The notes beneath the pieces were generated by a model. It worked only from the letters and a program-made list of their open reading frames with translations, made no database searches and was not told the DNA's origin. Of a stretch of DNA of 64,000 bases, positions 1 through 11,206 are shown piece after piece (position 1 is the first letter of the stretch; every line of letters begins with the position of its first letter). A program made the position numbers and the translations under genes. This DNA is from Candidatus Altimarinota bacterium (GTDB lineage: Bacteria; Patescibacteriota; Gracilibacteria; BD1-5; UBA6164): positions 1 to 64,000 of the forward strand of contig JALSMB010000054.1 of the NCBI GenBank assembly GCA_026988025.1. Reading direction: 5' to 3'.

Positions 1-1779
1 AAAATAATTCTTTTCATCATCTCAAAAAATTCATCTACTTCTTACATAAGGAGGATTACCAACAACAACATCAAAACCACCATTAGCAAAAATACCCTTA
101 AATTCAGTTTCCCAAACAAAGGCTTTATCTCAGGCAATCTCGAAGTCATCAATTAAACTATTACCACACTTGATATTACCATCAAGATTAGCAAGTTTTT
201 TACCTTTTGAGGCAGTCTTTAACCATAAAGAAAGTTTTGATATTTCTACACTTTCTTCATTTAAATCAACTCAGAAAATATTATTTTTAAGAATATCTTT
301 AAAATATGCTTCTGTCTGAAACATATTCATAGCATTACTTCAACTTAAATCTTGAAGTTTATTTGCTATTTCTTTATTCTTATCAAGCAAGTAATCAAAA
401 ACCTTTACTAAAAATGCTCATGAACCACAAGCAGGGTCAATTACTTTTATTTTATGAACCTTTTCTTGTAATTCCTCATAAACTAAAATAGCTCTTTTGT
501 TATAATTTTTATCTGTAATATCTTCTTTTAATTTATGTTTTTCTTTTAGTTCAGTTTCCCAATCATCAATTTTTTTACCTACACTATTTTTAACTATATA
601 ATCAACTATGTATTCAGGAGTATAAAAAACTCAGTCTTTTTTTCTTTTAGATAGACTAACTTCCTCTTCTTTATTAATCTTATCTTTTAATTCTTCAATA
701 TCTGAAATAGATTGTTCAAATATATGACCTAAAATATTTACAGATAAATCATCTTCAAAATCATAATCTCAAAGTTCTACAAATTTTTTACATATTTTAT
801 CTCAAACTTTTAAATTACTTAAATCTTCATCATGATGAAATAATCAACCATTATATCAATCAGGTATTCATAGTTTTTCACTACCTTTATCTACTGCTCT
901 AAAAAAGTTTTGAAGAGTTTCCCAGGTAGTGCTTAATGATTTTTCTCAATATTCAACAACCTCATTTAATTTTCAATTTGGTAATAATCATAAATCTTCA
1001 CAAAAATGAATAAATATAATTCTATCTATTATTTTTTGTGTTTTATTTAATACAAAATCAAGCTCTGATTTTTTGAATGAATTATTTGAAACAATATCTT
1101 TAAAAAGTTCTTTTCTAAGAACTGTATATTCTTTATAAAATTGTTTTGTAATTTCTTTTTCTTGAATTCTTATTAATGAAAGAAGTGATTTTGTATTACT
1201 ATCTCCTGATTTAGCTATTAAATTCTTTTCACAAAGTAAATAATAAAATTTTCTAAAATTGAAGTAATTATTTTTAGTATTAACTAAATCATCCAAAGTC
1301 CATACTTCAAAATCTAAATGATTATCATAATATAATCTAGTTTCAAAAAAGTTTGAAACAATTACAAATGAACTATCTCTTAATCATCATTTATACTTAA
1401 ATGCTTGTTGAATAGGAGAAATACTTCATTCTCTTTTTTGAGGAGCATCAAGAGAAGTTTTAGCATCTTTTAATTCTCAAATAATAAAACTCTTTTTAAT
1501 ATTTAGATAACCTAAAACAAAATCAGGTCTTTGTCAGGCAATACTATATTCTGTATCATATGTATGATTTTCAGCTGGCTTTCTTATATAATCAAGTATC
1601 TCACCTAAAAAATCCTGAGTAAATCAAGGAGCAACTGAAATTTCTTTATCTGTTTTTAAAGTTCAGTTATGATAATAATCATGCCATTTTTTTACTATAT
1701 TTAATTTTTCATCAAAATCTGGTATTTCAAAATTTTGTAATTTTTCCTTAACTATATTTTTCTTGAATAATTGAGCCAT
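1..1779 (-). CDS. Type IIG restriction-modification enzyme (N6-adenine methyltransferase with N-terminal PD-(D/E)XK-like region), 3' end outside window
   Basis: Code-25 reading from ATG at 1779: MAQLFKKNIVKEKLQNFEIPDFDEK...RPDFVLGYLNIKKSFIIWELKDAKTS...DPACGSGAFLVKVFDYLL...FDVVVGNPPYV. Motif I and NPPY motif IV present; TGA in-frame as Gly. Confidence 0.85.
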
Positions 1780-1875
1780 GTTTTTTAATTAAAAATATTT
1801 AATTAAATATAATAAATTAACTATAAAAGTCCAACTTAAAAACTACTCATATTCTTTATATATACATAAAAAATA

Positions 1876-1928
1876 GAAAATAATCTTTTTATTATAATGA
1901 AGTGATATTAAATCTACATTAAATTTTT
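1876..1928 (-). promoter_or_regulatory. Conserved ~50-bp upstream element, copy 1 (upstream of R-M gene)
   Basis: attataatgaagtgatattaaatctacattaaattttt at 1891-1928 nearly repeats 6320-6357; minus-strand TATAAT about 115 nt upstream of the 1779 start. Confidence 0.5.
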
Positions 1929-2008
1929 ACTACAAAATTAAATTTTGTCTATTTTCCTATAATTAATATAATAAAAGATAATTTTATGTTTCTTTAAAAA
2001 AAATCAAT

Positions 2009-3802
2009 ATGCTAATATCAAAATCACTATTTGTAGATTATAAAGAATTTCCAAAAATTGCTTGGTTCAAACAAAATAATCTTGATAAATACAAATGGAT
2101 TAAATGAATTGAAGATGAAGAAACTTCTGAAAATCTAATAGAATTATGACAAAAAGTTGAAGATTTAATTTGAGAATATTTTCTTAATAAAGAATGATTA
2201 GTAAAACTTGATGTATTTAAAGATAATTCAGCTAAAAATCCTAATGATGAAGAAGATGAAGATATTTATTTGATTCAAGATAATTATAAGCTAAAAAGAG
2301 AAGCTAACTTAAAAAAAACAATCGAAGCTATTAAAAATAAAGAACCTCTAATTTATCAACCTTGATTTTTGATAGATTGATTATTTGTAAGATGAGATTA
2401 TTTAAGACTAAATAAAGAAACTTGAAATTATGATTTAATTGAGGTAAAAGCTAAAACATGAGTTAGAAAAGATAAATCATTTCAAAATACAAAAAATAAA
2501 TGAAAATGAAATTTAGAAAATAAATTCTTATCTGATATCTCTTTTCAAAAATATGTAATTAATAAAGTTCTAAAACAAGAATGATTACCTGAATTAGAAA
2601 AATTCTATTATGCATACCTAAATCATGAATTCAAAAAAGATTGAGAAATAAATGTTAGAAAAATAGTGATATTAGATGAAGTAAATATTGAAAAATTATT
2701 TATATTAAAATCTGAAGATGATGAAAAAGATATAAAAATTAATGATTTTTTACTTACTGATTTAGTAATTGAAGATATTCTTAATAAAATTAAGAAAGAA
2801 TTAATATTAACAGAAGAAGATTTTAATAAGATTCATCCTTTTACTTGAAGTAAATATATAGAATATTTTTGAGAAGATAGAATATTTTGAACTATTTATT
2901 GAAAATGATTAACTTCTGCAAAGACTATTAAAGAATTACATTATAATTGAAATACAAAACTTGATGATTTAAGTATAGAAGAGCAAGAATTATTTAATAA
3001 ATCAAATTGAGATGTTTGAAGTGCAAGACAATATATTATCAACTATTTAGAATCTAAAAAGCAATGAAAAGACTTAATAGATGCTGAATCAATTATATTA
3101 GAGCTTGATGATATAAAATATCCTATATGTTTTTATGATTATGAAAGTTGTAGTGTTCCAATTCCATTTTTAGATTATGTTTGACCATACCAACATGCAG
3201 TAGTTCAATATAGCTTACATAAAGTATATGAAGATTGAAAAATAGAGCATTTCTGATGAGTATTAACTTGAACATGAGAAAAAACTGTAAAACAAATAAC
3301 TATTGAAAATAATACAAATAAAGTAGATTCTGAAAGTGAAAAAGTTATTACTTGATGATATAAAGATTTATTAGATGAATTTATAAAAGATATTTGAGAT
3401 GATTTAGACAAAACTTTTATTGTTTGGTATAAGCCTTTTGAAAATACAAGAAATAAAGAAATTGCTGAAACTTTTCCAGAATTAAAAGATGCATTTTTAG
3501 AAATAAATAGCAATACTTATGATTTGATGGATATTTTCAAAAAATGATATTTTTATTCACTTGATTTTAAGGGTTCTAATTCAATTAAATATGTATTACC
3601 AGCACTAGTTCCTAAAATGAGTTATGATTGAATGGAAGTCCCAAATTGACTAGTTGCAATGCAAGTTTTGAATAATATAATTGAATGAAATATAGTTTGA
3701 GAAGAAAAAGGCAAACAAATCATAAATTTATTAAAATATTGTGGTCAAGATAGTTTGGCTATGTATGAGATTTATAAAGTAATAAAAAATAGACTAGATT
3801 AA
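2009..3802 (+). CDS. DUF2779-type protein: N-terminal PD-(D/E)XK nuclease plus C-terminal DEDD-exonuclease-like domain
   Basis: Code-25 ORF of 597 aa. 'YQPGFLIDGLFVRGDYLRLNKETGNYDLIEVKAKTG' and 'YPICFYDYESCSVPIPFLDYVGPYQHAVVQYSLH...GSNSIKYVLPALVPKMSYDGMEV...LLKYCGQDSLAMYEIYK' match the DUF2779 (PF11074) pattern as I recall it. Confidence 0.75.
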
Positions 3803-3820
3803 TTTCTAGTCTATTTTTTA
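3788..3820 (+). terminator. Rho-independent terminator
   Basis: agactaga-ttaatt-tctagtct followed by T-run. Confidence 0.75.
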
Positions 3821-3858
3821 TACATTATTTAAAATATTTTAAAATAAGATATTTATAA

Positions 3859-4413
3859 CTAAATATCTAAAATTTTATATCAGCTAACATATACAATATT
3901 AGTATTTTTATATTTATTAATAAATTTTCAATTATCATATGTGTGTCAATGAAAGAAATATTTAGGACTATATTTATCAATGTAAGTTTTTAATCATTCA
4001 AATCATTCATGAGCTAAATCATCATTATCATTAATTCATTTCGGAGGACAGTGTGCTATTAATACATCTACTTTTTCTAATTCATTTATTAATTTATTAG
4101 CTTCTTTTTGTGTATAGATAAAATGTTCTTGTTTTTTATATTTTACACATCACTCAAATCATCAAAATTTATAATTTCAAAATTTAATAGTATTTAGATG
4201 TAAATTATTAATATTTAAATCTTTCATATATTCTGATTGATAAATATTACAATGATTTCAATAAACACCAATTTTAGGTATATTTAAATATTTGATTTCT
4301 TTTATTTCTTCTCAGTATAAATCTCAAAGAGTTATTATTAAATCAAAATTATAATCTTTTAATAACTTATTTAATCATTCAGGTTTTTTATCTGCAATTG
4401 CTAAAACTTTCAT
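3859..4413 (-). CDS. Metallophosphoesterase (YfcE/MJ0936-like)
   Basis: 184 aa: MKVLAIADKKPEGLNKLLKDYNFDLIITLGDLYGEEIKEI...IPKIGVYGNHC...DVLIAHCPPKG...FHGHTY: GDL, GNH, HGH motifs (G from TGA). Confidence 0.75.
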
Positions 4414-4450
4414 ATTTAATTTTTTATAATAATTTTAATTAAAAGATATT

Positions 4451-6196
4451 TTAATCTAAGTTAGAAAGTTCTTTAATTTTCTCTAATATAAGTATCGTTC
4501 TAGCTTTAATAAATGAATCAAAATCATCAATTTCAAGCATTCAAACCATTTCTTCTGATATTAAATGAGTTTTTAAATATTCATTAAATGTATTATCTCA
4601 TAATTCTTCTCTAAAATCCTTTATATAAATACTTGGATTTTTATTATTAATAAATTTATTATTTGTTTCCTTTGTTAACGGTGTTAGATTAGCAATATTA
4701 TTTATAATATTATCTCATCTTTTATGTATTTCTTTTCATACTACTGAATTATCTGGAAAAATATGATGTAATTCTAATTTACTTTTATTTTCAGTTCATT
4801 TATTTACTTGAACTCAGCTATAAAAATCTTTTACATTATTGTTAATTAACAATAATTCAATTGCAGTAAATACTTGATTTGATTGTTTATTATAATATGC
4901 ATCTAATAAGTCTTTTTCATCATAAAATCTTGTTCTAGATTTAAATAGTTTTGTTTTATAATTTTCAAGATTTAATTCATTAAAATCTTTTTGTATTCTC
5001 TCATTTTGAGCTCATGAATATCTATTAAATAAAACAGTATTCCAAAACCATTTAGATAAAAATACTCTTTTTTCATGAGTTATATCTTTATTAGTAGAAA
5101 TATACAAAGATAAAAATTTGATAATAGGTTTAAATTTATTAAAATTTCATGTTTGAATCTTAAAATTTTCTAATTCATCAATTAATTGTTTAAATAACTT
5201 ATTAATTTGCTTACAATTATCTATTAAATCAAATGTTGTAATTTTTAATATTTCCCTTTCTTTAACTAATTTTTTTTCTTGTAAAAATAACATAATTATA
5301 AAAAGAAGTTCTTTATCATCATTAAATTTATAAGTTTCTCATTCTCATAAATTGTCTAATTCATCAAAATAATTATTTGTAGATAATGATTTTTTTGACT
5401 TCATTAAATTAATAAATCTTCTTAAATCAAAATATCTATCTTCAATTTTTTTATATGTTTTAGCTACCATTATATCAAACATATTTAATTTGGTATTTTT
5501 AGTATTAATTCTTTCAAAAATATCTAAAACTTGTTCTAATTTTCATTCTTGATTTATAACATAAACTTTTCTATCTAAAATTTTCTTTTTTAAGATTCAA
5601 ATTATTGTAAAAAATTCTTTTATATCATCATTTTCAATAAAATTAAGAAATTCTTTTTCTATTTCATCAATATATAATGCTTGTAATGGTATATATTTTA
5701 ATCAAAATTCTTTATATAGCTTCTCTAATGTATAATTATTTATTTTAATATATTCCTCTCATATAGTTTCTATTTTTTCATCATCAAAATGAAGAATATC
5801 AACTATTCATTCATCATTATTTTCATCAAATCATTCAATATCAATAAAAAGATTATATTTTATTGGTCTTTTTCAATTTCATTTATAAATATCTTTGTTT
5901 GAAAAAATAGATGTTAAAGTTGTAGTTCTTTGTTGTCCATCTAATAAATATACTACTGATTTAACTTCATTTGAAGGAAAGTGCATATCAGTTATAGCTC
6001 ATCAAACATCCCTTCTAGCTAATTCATTTCATCATTCCCAAATAAGAATACTATTTATAGTATAATTTCTATAAAGACTATCTAGTAATAATTTTACTTG
6101 TTCTTTATCCCATACATATTCTCTTTGAAATTCTGGAACTTGTAATTCTCATGACACTGACCTATCAATTAAATCTTTAATATATTCTATTTTCAT
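4451..6196 (-). CDS. DUF262 + DUF1524 (HNH-like) protein, GmrSD-like type IV restriction
   Basis: 581 aa: 'LQVPEFQREYVWDKEQVKLLLDSLYRNYTINSILIWE...VYLLDGQQRTTTLTSIF' and C-terminal 'LELHHIFPDNSV...INNIANLTPLTKETNNKF'. Confidence 0.85.
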
Positions 6197-6304
6197 ATTT
6201 TTTAGTAGCTTAAAGAGACAAATAATTTACATTTATATATACTCATTTTTCTTGTTTTGTCTAATAAAAATAGCCCATTATATATGTATATAATGGGTGT
6301 ATTT

Positions 6305-6357
6305 TGAAAAAATCTCTTAATTATAATGATGTGATATTAATTCTATATTAATTTTTT
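6305..6357 (-). promoter_or_regulatory. Conserved ~50-bp upstream element, copy 2 (upstream of DUF262 gene)
   Basis: attataatgatgtgatattaattctatattaatttttt; about 4 mismatches in 38 against copy 1, at a similar distance (~124 nt) upstream of the 6196 start. Confidence 0.5.
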
Positions 6358-6364
6358 GATATAA

Positions 6365-6638
6365 TATCAATTTTATTGTTTCTTTTTTCGATTTTTTCTT
6401 TTAAAAAGCCAATAAAATCATTACTAATTCTTCAAAATAAATCTTCAAATCCTATATATTGAGCATCTCTCAATATTGCTAAATTATCAAAATCATCATC
6501 ACTAGCATTTACATATTTTTGAAAAGCTGAATATGAATCTAAAATAATATCATCATCTATATCAACTAATTCAAAATATAGTCATTTGGTTCATATTCTT
6601 TAATTTCTTTTATCCATTCTTCTAATATTCAATAATTT
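6365..6638 (-). pseudogene. Frameshifted and truncated hypothetical gene
   Basis: '...ILEEWIKEIKEYEPNDYILN*' and 'FELVDIDDDIILDSYSAFQKYVNASDDDFDNLAILRDAQYIGFEDLFGRISNDFIGFLKEKIEKRN' lie in adjacent frames; the 5' side is interrupted by the TIR element at 6636. Confidence 0.5.
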
Positions 6639-6985
6639 GGGCTAATGTAAAAATTGTGTGCTACTTTTAGTATAAAAAATAGGATTAATACTGAGAAGAG
6701 TATGGTATAATCTTGTAAGATTAAAATTAAATTTAAAGTATGCAAAAAAAACTGTCCTAATTGTAGAAGTAAATACATAAAATTAAACTGAAAAAATAGT
6801 CAATGAAAGCAAAAATTTAAGTGTAAGAAATGTAATTTTTGTTTTGTTGATAAATATAGAAAAATTTCAATTATTAAAACTGATAAAATATTTATTGAAT
6901 TGATAGATTAATTTCGTTTGTTTCTTTGTGGATTTATGAGAGAAATTTATAGATTTCTAGCACACAATTTTTACATTAGCCCAAA
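6636..6985. mobile_element. MITE-like element with 28-bp terminal inverted repeats and a remnant transposase zinc ribbon
   Basis: tttgggctaatgtaaaaattgtgtgcta (6636-6663) is the exact reverse complement of tagcacacaatttttacattagcccaaa (6958-6985). The interior encodes KNCPNCRSKYIKLNGKNSQGKQKFKCKKC. Confidence 0.85.
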
Positions 6986-7064
6986 AAAATCTATTAAAAA
7001 ATATTACTTTTTAATAGATAGCAATGAAAAAAAATAATAGAGGAAAATTTATAAATAAAAAAAA

Positions 7065-7117
7065 GGTTCTATCTAGTGTTAAGAATAATAGTAATTCTAA
7101 TAACACTAAATCTAACC
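7065..7117. repeat. Imperfect inverted repeat / hairpin
   Basis: ggttctatctagtgtta (7065-7081) versus taacactaaatctaacc (7101-7117), 14/17 complementary. Confidence 0.45.
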
Positions 7118-7172
7118 TTCTAGATAGCTTATCTAACAGTAAAATAAGCAAATCTGGTAATTTTGTCTTAAA

Positions 7173-7247
7173 TGGCAGCCTCACTAGGAATCGAACCTAG
7201 CTCGCAGGATTTGGAATCCTGAATTCTAACCGATGAAATATGAGGCT
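7173..7247 (-). tRNA. tRNA-Trp(CCA)
   Basis: AGCCTCA...CAGGA-TTCCAAA-TCCTG...GGTTCGATTCC...TGAGGCT-G-CCA; loop TTCCAAA gives anticodon CCA, encoded CCA end. Confidence 0.85.
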
Positions 7248-7261
7248 AAATCATGAGATGA

Positions 7262-7558
7262 TTATACTTTAGTATGTCATTCTCATGTTTTTTTATATTT
7301 TCTAGCTTTATTTATAGCAACTTTTTTAATTATTTCATCTTCTAAGTTGATTCACAACATTTCAGATAATCAAAGTATAAAAATAGTTACATCAGCTAAT
7401 TCTTCTCAGGTTTTTCATAAACCTTTATGATGAGATTCAAAAGCTTCAGCAAGTTCACCATAAATTAAATTGAATTCCATATTAACATCAATTGTGTTAA
7501 ATCATTTATCAATTTTATTTTGAAGTATATCTTTTTGAAGTTTTTGTAAATCTATCAT
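7262..7558 (-). CDS. MazG-like nucleotide pyrophosphohydrolase
   Basis: 98 aa: MIDLQKLQKDILQNKIDKGFNTIDVNMEFNLIYGELAEAFESHHKGLGKTGEELADVTIFILGLSEM; ELAEA / EELADV all-alpha NTP-PPase pattern. Confidence 0.65.
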
Positions 7559-7571
7559 TTTTTTATCGTTA

Positions 7572-8357
7572 TTATATAGAAAATCTATAAAAAGAAGTAA
7601 TAGTATCTTCACCTATAAAATCTTTTACTTTTTTACTTGGGTCAATAACAAAATTTTGCTCTAATAAAGAAATTTCAGATTTAAATTTCCCCATTTTACC
7701 TTCAATAATTTTAACTAATACTTGTTCTGGTTTATTACCCATTTTTGGATCAGCTTTCATTATTTCTAATTGTAAAGTTTTTTCTTTTTCAACAATTTCA
7801 TCAGAAATATCATCCATAGATAAATATTCAGGATTAGCAGCAGTAATATGCATTGCAACTTGTTTAGCTTGTTCTTCATCAGTACCAGCTTTAGCAACAA
7901 CAACAGCAGCTAATTTATTATTTGAATGAACATATGAAGCAACAATATCTCATTCAATAATTTTATATTCTTGAATTTGTAAATTTTCACCTAACTCAAG
8001 TGCATAATCAGAATTTATTAATGTTTGTGCAGCTTCTTTTGAATCTTCACCATTTTCTTTTAAATATTCAGCAATATTATTAATCATTACTTTAAATTTA
8101 TCTGAAATAGCTAAGAAATCTGTTTCTGAACTAATTGAAACAACATAAACTTTACCTTGTTCAGATATAATTTTAATACCACCTTCTAAAGCTTCTCTAT
8201 CAGCTTTTTTAGCAGCTTTAGCAAGACCTTTTTTTCTAAGTTCTTCAATTGCTTTATCCATATCTCAATCAGTTTGAGTTAATGCTTTTTTACATTCCAT
8301 CATACCAATACCTGTTCTTTCTCTAAGTTCTTTAACTTGTGCAGCAGTAATTGCCAT
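7572..8357 (-). CDS. tsf: Elongation factor Ts
   Basis: 261 aa: [59 protein letters not shown]. The track shows only two fragments. Confidence 0.95.
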
Positions 8358-8408
8358 AATTCTTTTATTTAAAAATTAAGTATATTATTATCTTTATATA
8401 ATAATAGT

Positions 8409-8714
8409 TTATTTTTTAGATTTATCACTTAATAAATTATCAATAAAACTTATTTCAACATCTTCTCAGTTATAAGCTTTAAATCATAAAAATCATGATA
8501 AACCAATATATAAAACAAATAGTAATCCTCAAAATATCCAAGATAAAAATACACTAAGTATAGAATATGCTATAAAAATAGTAATTCAATACTTAATATG
8601 TTTTTTTAAATCATCTGTTTTTTCTGTTTCTGTAAAGTGAATAAAAATTGCAGCTAGGGGTATATAACATAGTGCATTTTTTGTTCTAGTATTTACTGTA
8701 TTATTATCTGACAT
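8409..8714 (-). CDS. Small membrane protein
   Basis: 101 aa: MSDNNTVNTRTKNALCYIPLAAIFIHFTETEKTDDLKKHIKYGITIFIAYSILSVFLSGIFGGLLFVLYIGLSGFLGFKAYN. Confidence 0.6.
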
Positions 8715-8744
8715 AATTTTGATATTTATATTATAAATATATTA

Positions 8745-9527
8745 TTATTTTTCTTCAGTTTTAACAGCTGTTTTTTTAGCAGGTGCTTTTTTAGTTTCAC
8801 CACTTACTTTTTTAGGTGCCATTTTTTGAATTTTACCTCCAGTAGCTTTAACTTTTGTACCAACTAGTTCTTTTTTAATAACGTTAGCTATAAATTCAGT
8901 AGATTTTACAGAGTTTGTATTAGCTGGAATCATATTAGTAACTGAAGTATCATCACCATTTGTATTCATAATAGCAAATGAAGTTAAGTTTAAAGAATTA
9001 GCTTCTCTAACAGCTTGAGCTTCATAAACACCATCAACAACAAATAATACATCTGGTACTCTTTTCATTTCTTTTAATCATTTAAATGCTTTATCTAATT
9101 TTTCAAGTTCAAGCATTTTAGCAGCAGCTTCTTTTTTTGTTAAAATATCAAAAGCTCCAGATTCAGAATCTTTTAATAATCTTAAGTAAGTAGCTATTCT
9201 AACTTTAATAGTTTTGAAATTAGTTAAAAGACCAGGAACCCATTTTTCAGAAACATAGTAATGACCAGTTTCTTTAGCAAGTTCAACATAAGCATCTCTT
9301 GATTGTAATTTAGTAGCAACAAATAAGATTTTTTTACCTTGAGCATGTAAATCTTTTAATTGAGTTTTTACTTCATCTAATTTTTTAGCAGTTTCAATTA
9401 AATTAATAACATGAATACCATTAGAAGCACCATAAATATAGTTTTTCATATTAGGATTCCAGTAATTTTTTTTATTACCAATATGTAATAAATTATCAAA
9501 CATTGAATTTAGTGTTTTTTTGTCCAT
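8745..9527 (-). CDS. rpsB: 30S ribosomal protein S2
   Basis: 260 aa: MDKKTLNSMFDNLLHIGNKKNYWNPNMKNYIYGASNGIHVINLIET...VPGLLTNFKTIK...RVPDVLFVVD; Lys/Ala-rich tail; one TGA joins the two track ORFs. Confidence 0.95.
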
Positions 9528-9616
9528 TTTTCTTTAATTATTTTAATAAGCAAGACATATAAGTCTTTAAATTAGTAGTTCTGTGTACAAGTACTTCGCA
9601 GAACCACTATTAGTAA

Positions 9617-10810
9617 TTATTTAGTTTCTTTTTTAGCTTCAGATTTTTTAGCTTTTTTTACTTCAGAATCAATTTTTTCTTCTTCTGAAGTTTCTTTTTT
9701 AGCTTCAACTTTTTTAGTTTCCTTAGGAGCTTCTTGTAAAGCTTTTAAAGATAAACCAATTCTTTTTTTATTAGGTTCGAAGTTAATAATTTTAGCAGTA
9801 ACTTCTTCTCCAACTTTAACATGATCTCTAATATCTTTAACTACTCCATGAGAAATTTCAGATAAATGAATCAAACCTTGAATTCAACCTTCAAGATCCA
9901 TAAACGCACCAAATTTAGAAATTCTAGAAATAGGAGCAGTAATTGAATCATTAAGTTTATATTTTTTCGCAAGAACATCCCAAGGATTTTCTTTAAGTCT
10001 TTTAATTGAAAGAGAAATTTTTTCACTTTCAAGTCCTATAACTTTAACTTTAACAGTCATTCAAACTTTAGCAAATTTTGAAGGATCAGTAACGTGTCCC
10101 CAATCTATTTCAGAAACATGAACAAGACCTTCTAATCCAGCAAAAGTAACAAATAAACCATATGATAATATACCTGAAACAGTTCATTCAACAATATCAC
10201 CTTCTTTTAAAGTTTTTAATGCTTTAGTTCTATCTTCTTCAATAGCAGCTTTTTCAGAGAAAATAATTTTTTTACCATTTTCATCAACATTAATAACTCT
10301 AACTTTGAAATCTAATCCAACTAAACCATTTAAATGTTCTAGAATTTTTTCAGGATCAGCTCCTTCTACTCTAGGGTAATGTAATGGAGTTAATTGAGAA
10401 ACTGGTATAAAACCTTTTAAACCATCAATATCGACAAGTAAACCTCATTTATTTGCTTCAGTTGGTTTAACATTAATAACTTCAGAAGATTCGTTATATT
10501 TAGCAAGATTTGTAAGATTTTTAATTTGATTAGCTCTTTTTAATGAAAGAATTAATAAACCTCTTTCTATTGAATCACCTAAAACCATAATATCAATTGC
10601 TTGACCTGATTTTAATTCTGATAAATCAACAGTATTACCTACTTCTTTAGATACAACTAAACCAGTAAATTGATTATTTACGTTTACTAAAATGTTTTTC
10701 TTTTCTATTTTAATAATAGTACCAGAAATAACTTCTCCAGTTTTAGGATATTTTATTTCAGGTGATTCGTTGAACAACTCTTCAAACAGAGTTAAGTCTT
10801 TATTTGTCAT
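9617..10810 (-). CDS. rpsA: 30S ribosomal protein S1 (multiple S1/OB domains)
   Basis: 397 aa continuous in code 25; repeated S1 motifs ('GEVISGTIIKIEKKNILVNVN', 'MIHLSEISHGVVKDIRDHVKVGEEVTAKIINFEPNKKRIGLSLKAL'). Confidence 0.92.
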
Positions 10811-10991
10811 AATGACATAAAAATTAAAAAATAAAATGCAACCATCGTTTAATGATAGTTTAAATAGATTACTAATTATATACTCTTTTTTACAAGGCTT
10901 TTGTATATGAGTAAATATTAAAAATCTCTTGAGTAAAAAGTTAGATAGGACTAAGACTTTCTACTTAAAAACTTTTAATTTATTTTAAAAA

Positions 10992-11069
10992 TGGGGTGCC
11001 CGAAGGGGTTCGAACCCTCGACCTCCAGAGTCACAACCTGGCATTCTAACCAACTGAACTACGGGCACC
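10992..11069 (-). tRNA. tRNA-His(GTG)
   Basis: GGTGCCCG(G-1)...CCAGG-TTGTGAC-TCTGG...GGTTCGAACCC...CGGGCACC-CCA; anticodon GTG, extra 5' G. Confidence 0.9.
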
Positions 11070-11206
11070 ATATATAGCTTTTTAAATAAAAGCAGAAGGA
11101 TTATATAAATAAAGAGCTAATTGTCAAAAGAAAATTAGTCTTTTTTCTAGTATTTTAAAGCAATTTATATTAAAATTAAAGTATCTATATAAAAAAGAAA
11201 TAAAAT

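Noticed and set aside
3205-3513. 102-aa minus-strand ORF
   Set aside because: Lies antisense within the DUF2779 gene, which has recognisable motifs on the plus strand.
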